In this document: positions 62,395-64,000 of the stretch, one piece after another
Layout: every line of letters begins with the position of its first letter
How positions within the stretch are numbered: position 1 is the first letter of the stretch
NCBI GenBank assembly: GCA_030386875.1
Contig: CM059557.1
Location: 59,288,514-59,352,513 of the forward strand
DNA length: 64,000 nt
Source: Morinoia aosen
Taxonomy: Eukaryota > Arthropoda > Malacostraca > Amphipoda > Talitridae
Direction: 5' to 3'
Notes under the pieces: model-generated
Database searches by the model: none
Told to the model about the DNA's origin: nothing
The model's input: the letters and a program-made list of their open reading frames with translations, nothing else
Position numbers and translations under genes: made by a program

Positions 62395-64000
62395 ATTTAA
62401 ACAATTTAAACAATTTATTTACCACAGGTGATACAGAGATAGAATGTTTCTTAAGTCTAGTACGATGGTCAAATTTGAGTGTAGCTACCTGTGGGCCCGA
62501 ATAAGTTCAGTGGCTTCTAGGGCATCCTACCATCAACGTTAGTCTAAGGAGTACAATAATGTTTAACCTAATTCACTTAAACTAGAGACGCATTAGACTG
62601 ATCAATGAGATAATTAACTCGAAATTAGATGCTTCGCTTTACAATATAGTTCATATGGACTAGATTTAACAGTATATTCGACAAACGATTCAAGAACAGA
62701 CTGAAGATCGGCGAAATTAAACCATGGCAAATTACATTATTAGGACCAGTTATGTAGGGGACATGGTGTGACTTTGTGATCTTACACGACTAGTAATCTG
62801 ATAGGAAGTGAGACTCCAGATTTCTTTTGAATACCTTATAAGAATTACTTTCACGGATCTCCGCAGGTATTGAGTTCCAAGTTTTAGTTCCAACGAAGAG
62901 GATACTGTGTTGTGACAGAGTCTTTGAGTAATAAAGAAGCATGAATTTACTTTTATCTCGGGTTAAATGGTCGTGATGACCAGTTTGCGCAGTTAATAAT
63001 TGTTTTAGGCTATTGTCGCCATCATTTGTTAATGTTTTGTAAATGAAATTGTAAATGGAGTTTTGTAGAGATCCGAAAGCTTAAGTATTCGTAAATTTTT
63101 GAATGAATCATTTGTGTGAGCATTATATTCTAGATTCTTTACCGCTCTGATGGTTTTTTTTTGCAGGGTAAAAATTTTGTTGGTTTTATTTTTATCAGTT
63201 CCGTGCCATGCTTCTATTCCGTATTGCAAGTATGGTGAAATGAGCGTTCGGTAGAGCATTTGTAAGGCTGTTTCAAGCAGGAAATTTTTAACTTTATTTA
63301 AGATTCCGGTAGATTTTGATAATTTAGAACTAATATGAGCGATGTGCTCTTTGAAGGTTAGATGTTTGTCTATTATGATGCCCAGGAATTTACTTGAGTT
63401 GGTTTCTTCGATTTCACCTTCGCCAATTTTAATGCGTGGGAGAGATATGTTTTTCTTGTATGAGAATGTTAAATATTTTGTTTTATCGATATTAAGGCTT
63501 ATTTTATTAGCTTTAAGCCACAATGAAACCTTACGAAGTTCATTATTTATACGCTCCGCCATCCCAGCGGGATTTTGGTTTGGAAGGACCGCAGAAAGGG
63601 TACTGCCATCGGCAAAAAGTATGAATTTGAAGAATGATGTATATTCAATGATATTATTGATAAAAATTCGAAATAGGAGAGGCCCAAGGACAGATCCCTG
63701 TGGAACTCCATGGCTAATTGTCTGTGGGTTTGATTTTGCGTCGTCAATGACAACGTATTGTTTCCGATTTGCTAAGTATGATATGAACCAATCATGGGCA
63801 GCCCCTCGAATGCCATAACAGTGTAGTTTCGAGAGTAATACGTTATGGTCCACACAACCGAATGCTTTTCGAAAGTCAAGAAATACGGAGAAAACAAGCT
63901 TTCCTTCATCTATATTAGAATAAAGGCATTGCAAATGATTTAATACAGCTTGTGTCGTAGATTTCTCAGAACGAAAACCGTATTGTTTGTCGTAAAGGAA
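62395..64000 (-). mobile_element. Second copy of the L2/CR1-like family (runs off the window)
   Basis: The 3' end (62395-62430) has the same (TTGTTTAAA)n tail followed by ACCACAGGTGATACAGAG, matching 36839-36890, and the 3' UTR follows colinearly. ORF2 is recognisable to the window edge. The copy is clearly more diverged than would be expected for a recent duplicate of 36839-42514. Confidence 0.95.
63029..64000 (-). pseudogene. Reverse transcriptase of the second L2/CR1-like copy, catalytically dead
   Basis: Colinear with ORF2 at 37220-40222. The catalytic block reads FILFADGSTLS where the other copy has FADD, and the first block reads AFGCVDHN instead of AFDCVDHK. A frameshift near 63065 truncates the C-terminus (LYKTPFTISF), with the matching sequence continuing in another frame to about 62820. 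Near 63935-64000 a further frame break precedes the YGFRSEKST-like block. Confidence 0.9.

Overview
The window looks like intronic and intergenic DNA from an insect with a large, transposon-rich genome. The evidence is the mix of element types (I/Jockey-like, CR1/L2-like and Penelope-like retroelements, Ty3/gypsy LTR elements, PIF/Harbinger with MADF/BESS accessory genes, hAT), degenerate CCTAA-type tracts of the arthropod telomere kind, and AT-rich unique DNA with short GC-rich host exons. The species cannot be named from the sequence. No tRNA, rRNA or CRISPR was seen.

Host gene. Two small exons on the minus strand fit together in phase. The exon at 25153-25065 encodes a short cytoplasmic tail and a signal-anchor membrane segment. 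The exon at 14879-14777 ends just after the motif FLKTHKCASS, the PAPS-binding loop of galactose/galactosylceramide 3-O-sulfotransferases. They are separated by a 10.2-kb intron that holds a complete Harbinger transposon. The rest of the gene must lie left of the window, so positions 1-14776 are probably intron as well.

Layout. 1-3171: broken I/Jockey-like non-LTR element (minus). 3683-7977: CR1/L2-like retroelement (plus) with a long repeat-rich 3' part. 8590-9065: relatives of the block at its 5' side. 10128-11590 and 26161-27916: two copies of one TIR element, each carrying a hAT at almost the same site. 11591-14450: 5' half of an I-like element fused in frame to the first of these copies. 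16142-20634: Harbinger element with exact TIRs and TTA duplications, whose transposase and MADF genes are antisense with interlocked exons. 22403-22927: TIR element. 28342-30235: foldback repeat containing a Penelope-like fragment with a hammerhead ribozyme motif.

30278-53189 is a four-level nest. A GC-rich Harbinger remnant contains an I-like retrotransposon of 5.7 kb native length (target duplication at 31415-31425 and 52373-52383). That retrotransposon contains a gypsy element with identical 330-bp LTRs (32977-46885). The gypsy element contains an L2/CR1-like retrotransposon (36839-42514). A Penelope-like element (49709-51065) sits in ORF1 of the I-like element. 53829-57651 is an LTR element with its pol largely deleted, inserted in another Harbinger-like remnant. 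62395-64000 is a second copy of the L2/CR1-like family, running off the window.

The most notable signals are the split sulfotransferase gene, the interlocked Harbinger genes, two hammerhead ribozyme motifs (one coinciding with an inverted-repeat boundary of the Penelope element), a T TTT TTA slippery site at the gag/pol junction of the gypsy element, and datable nested insertions.
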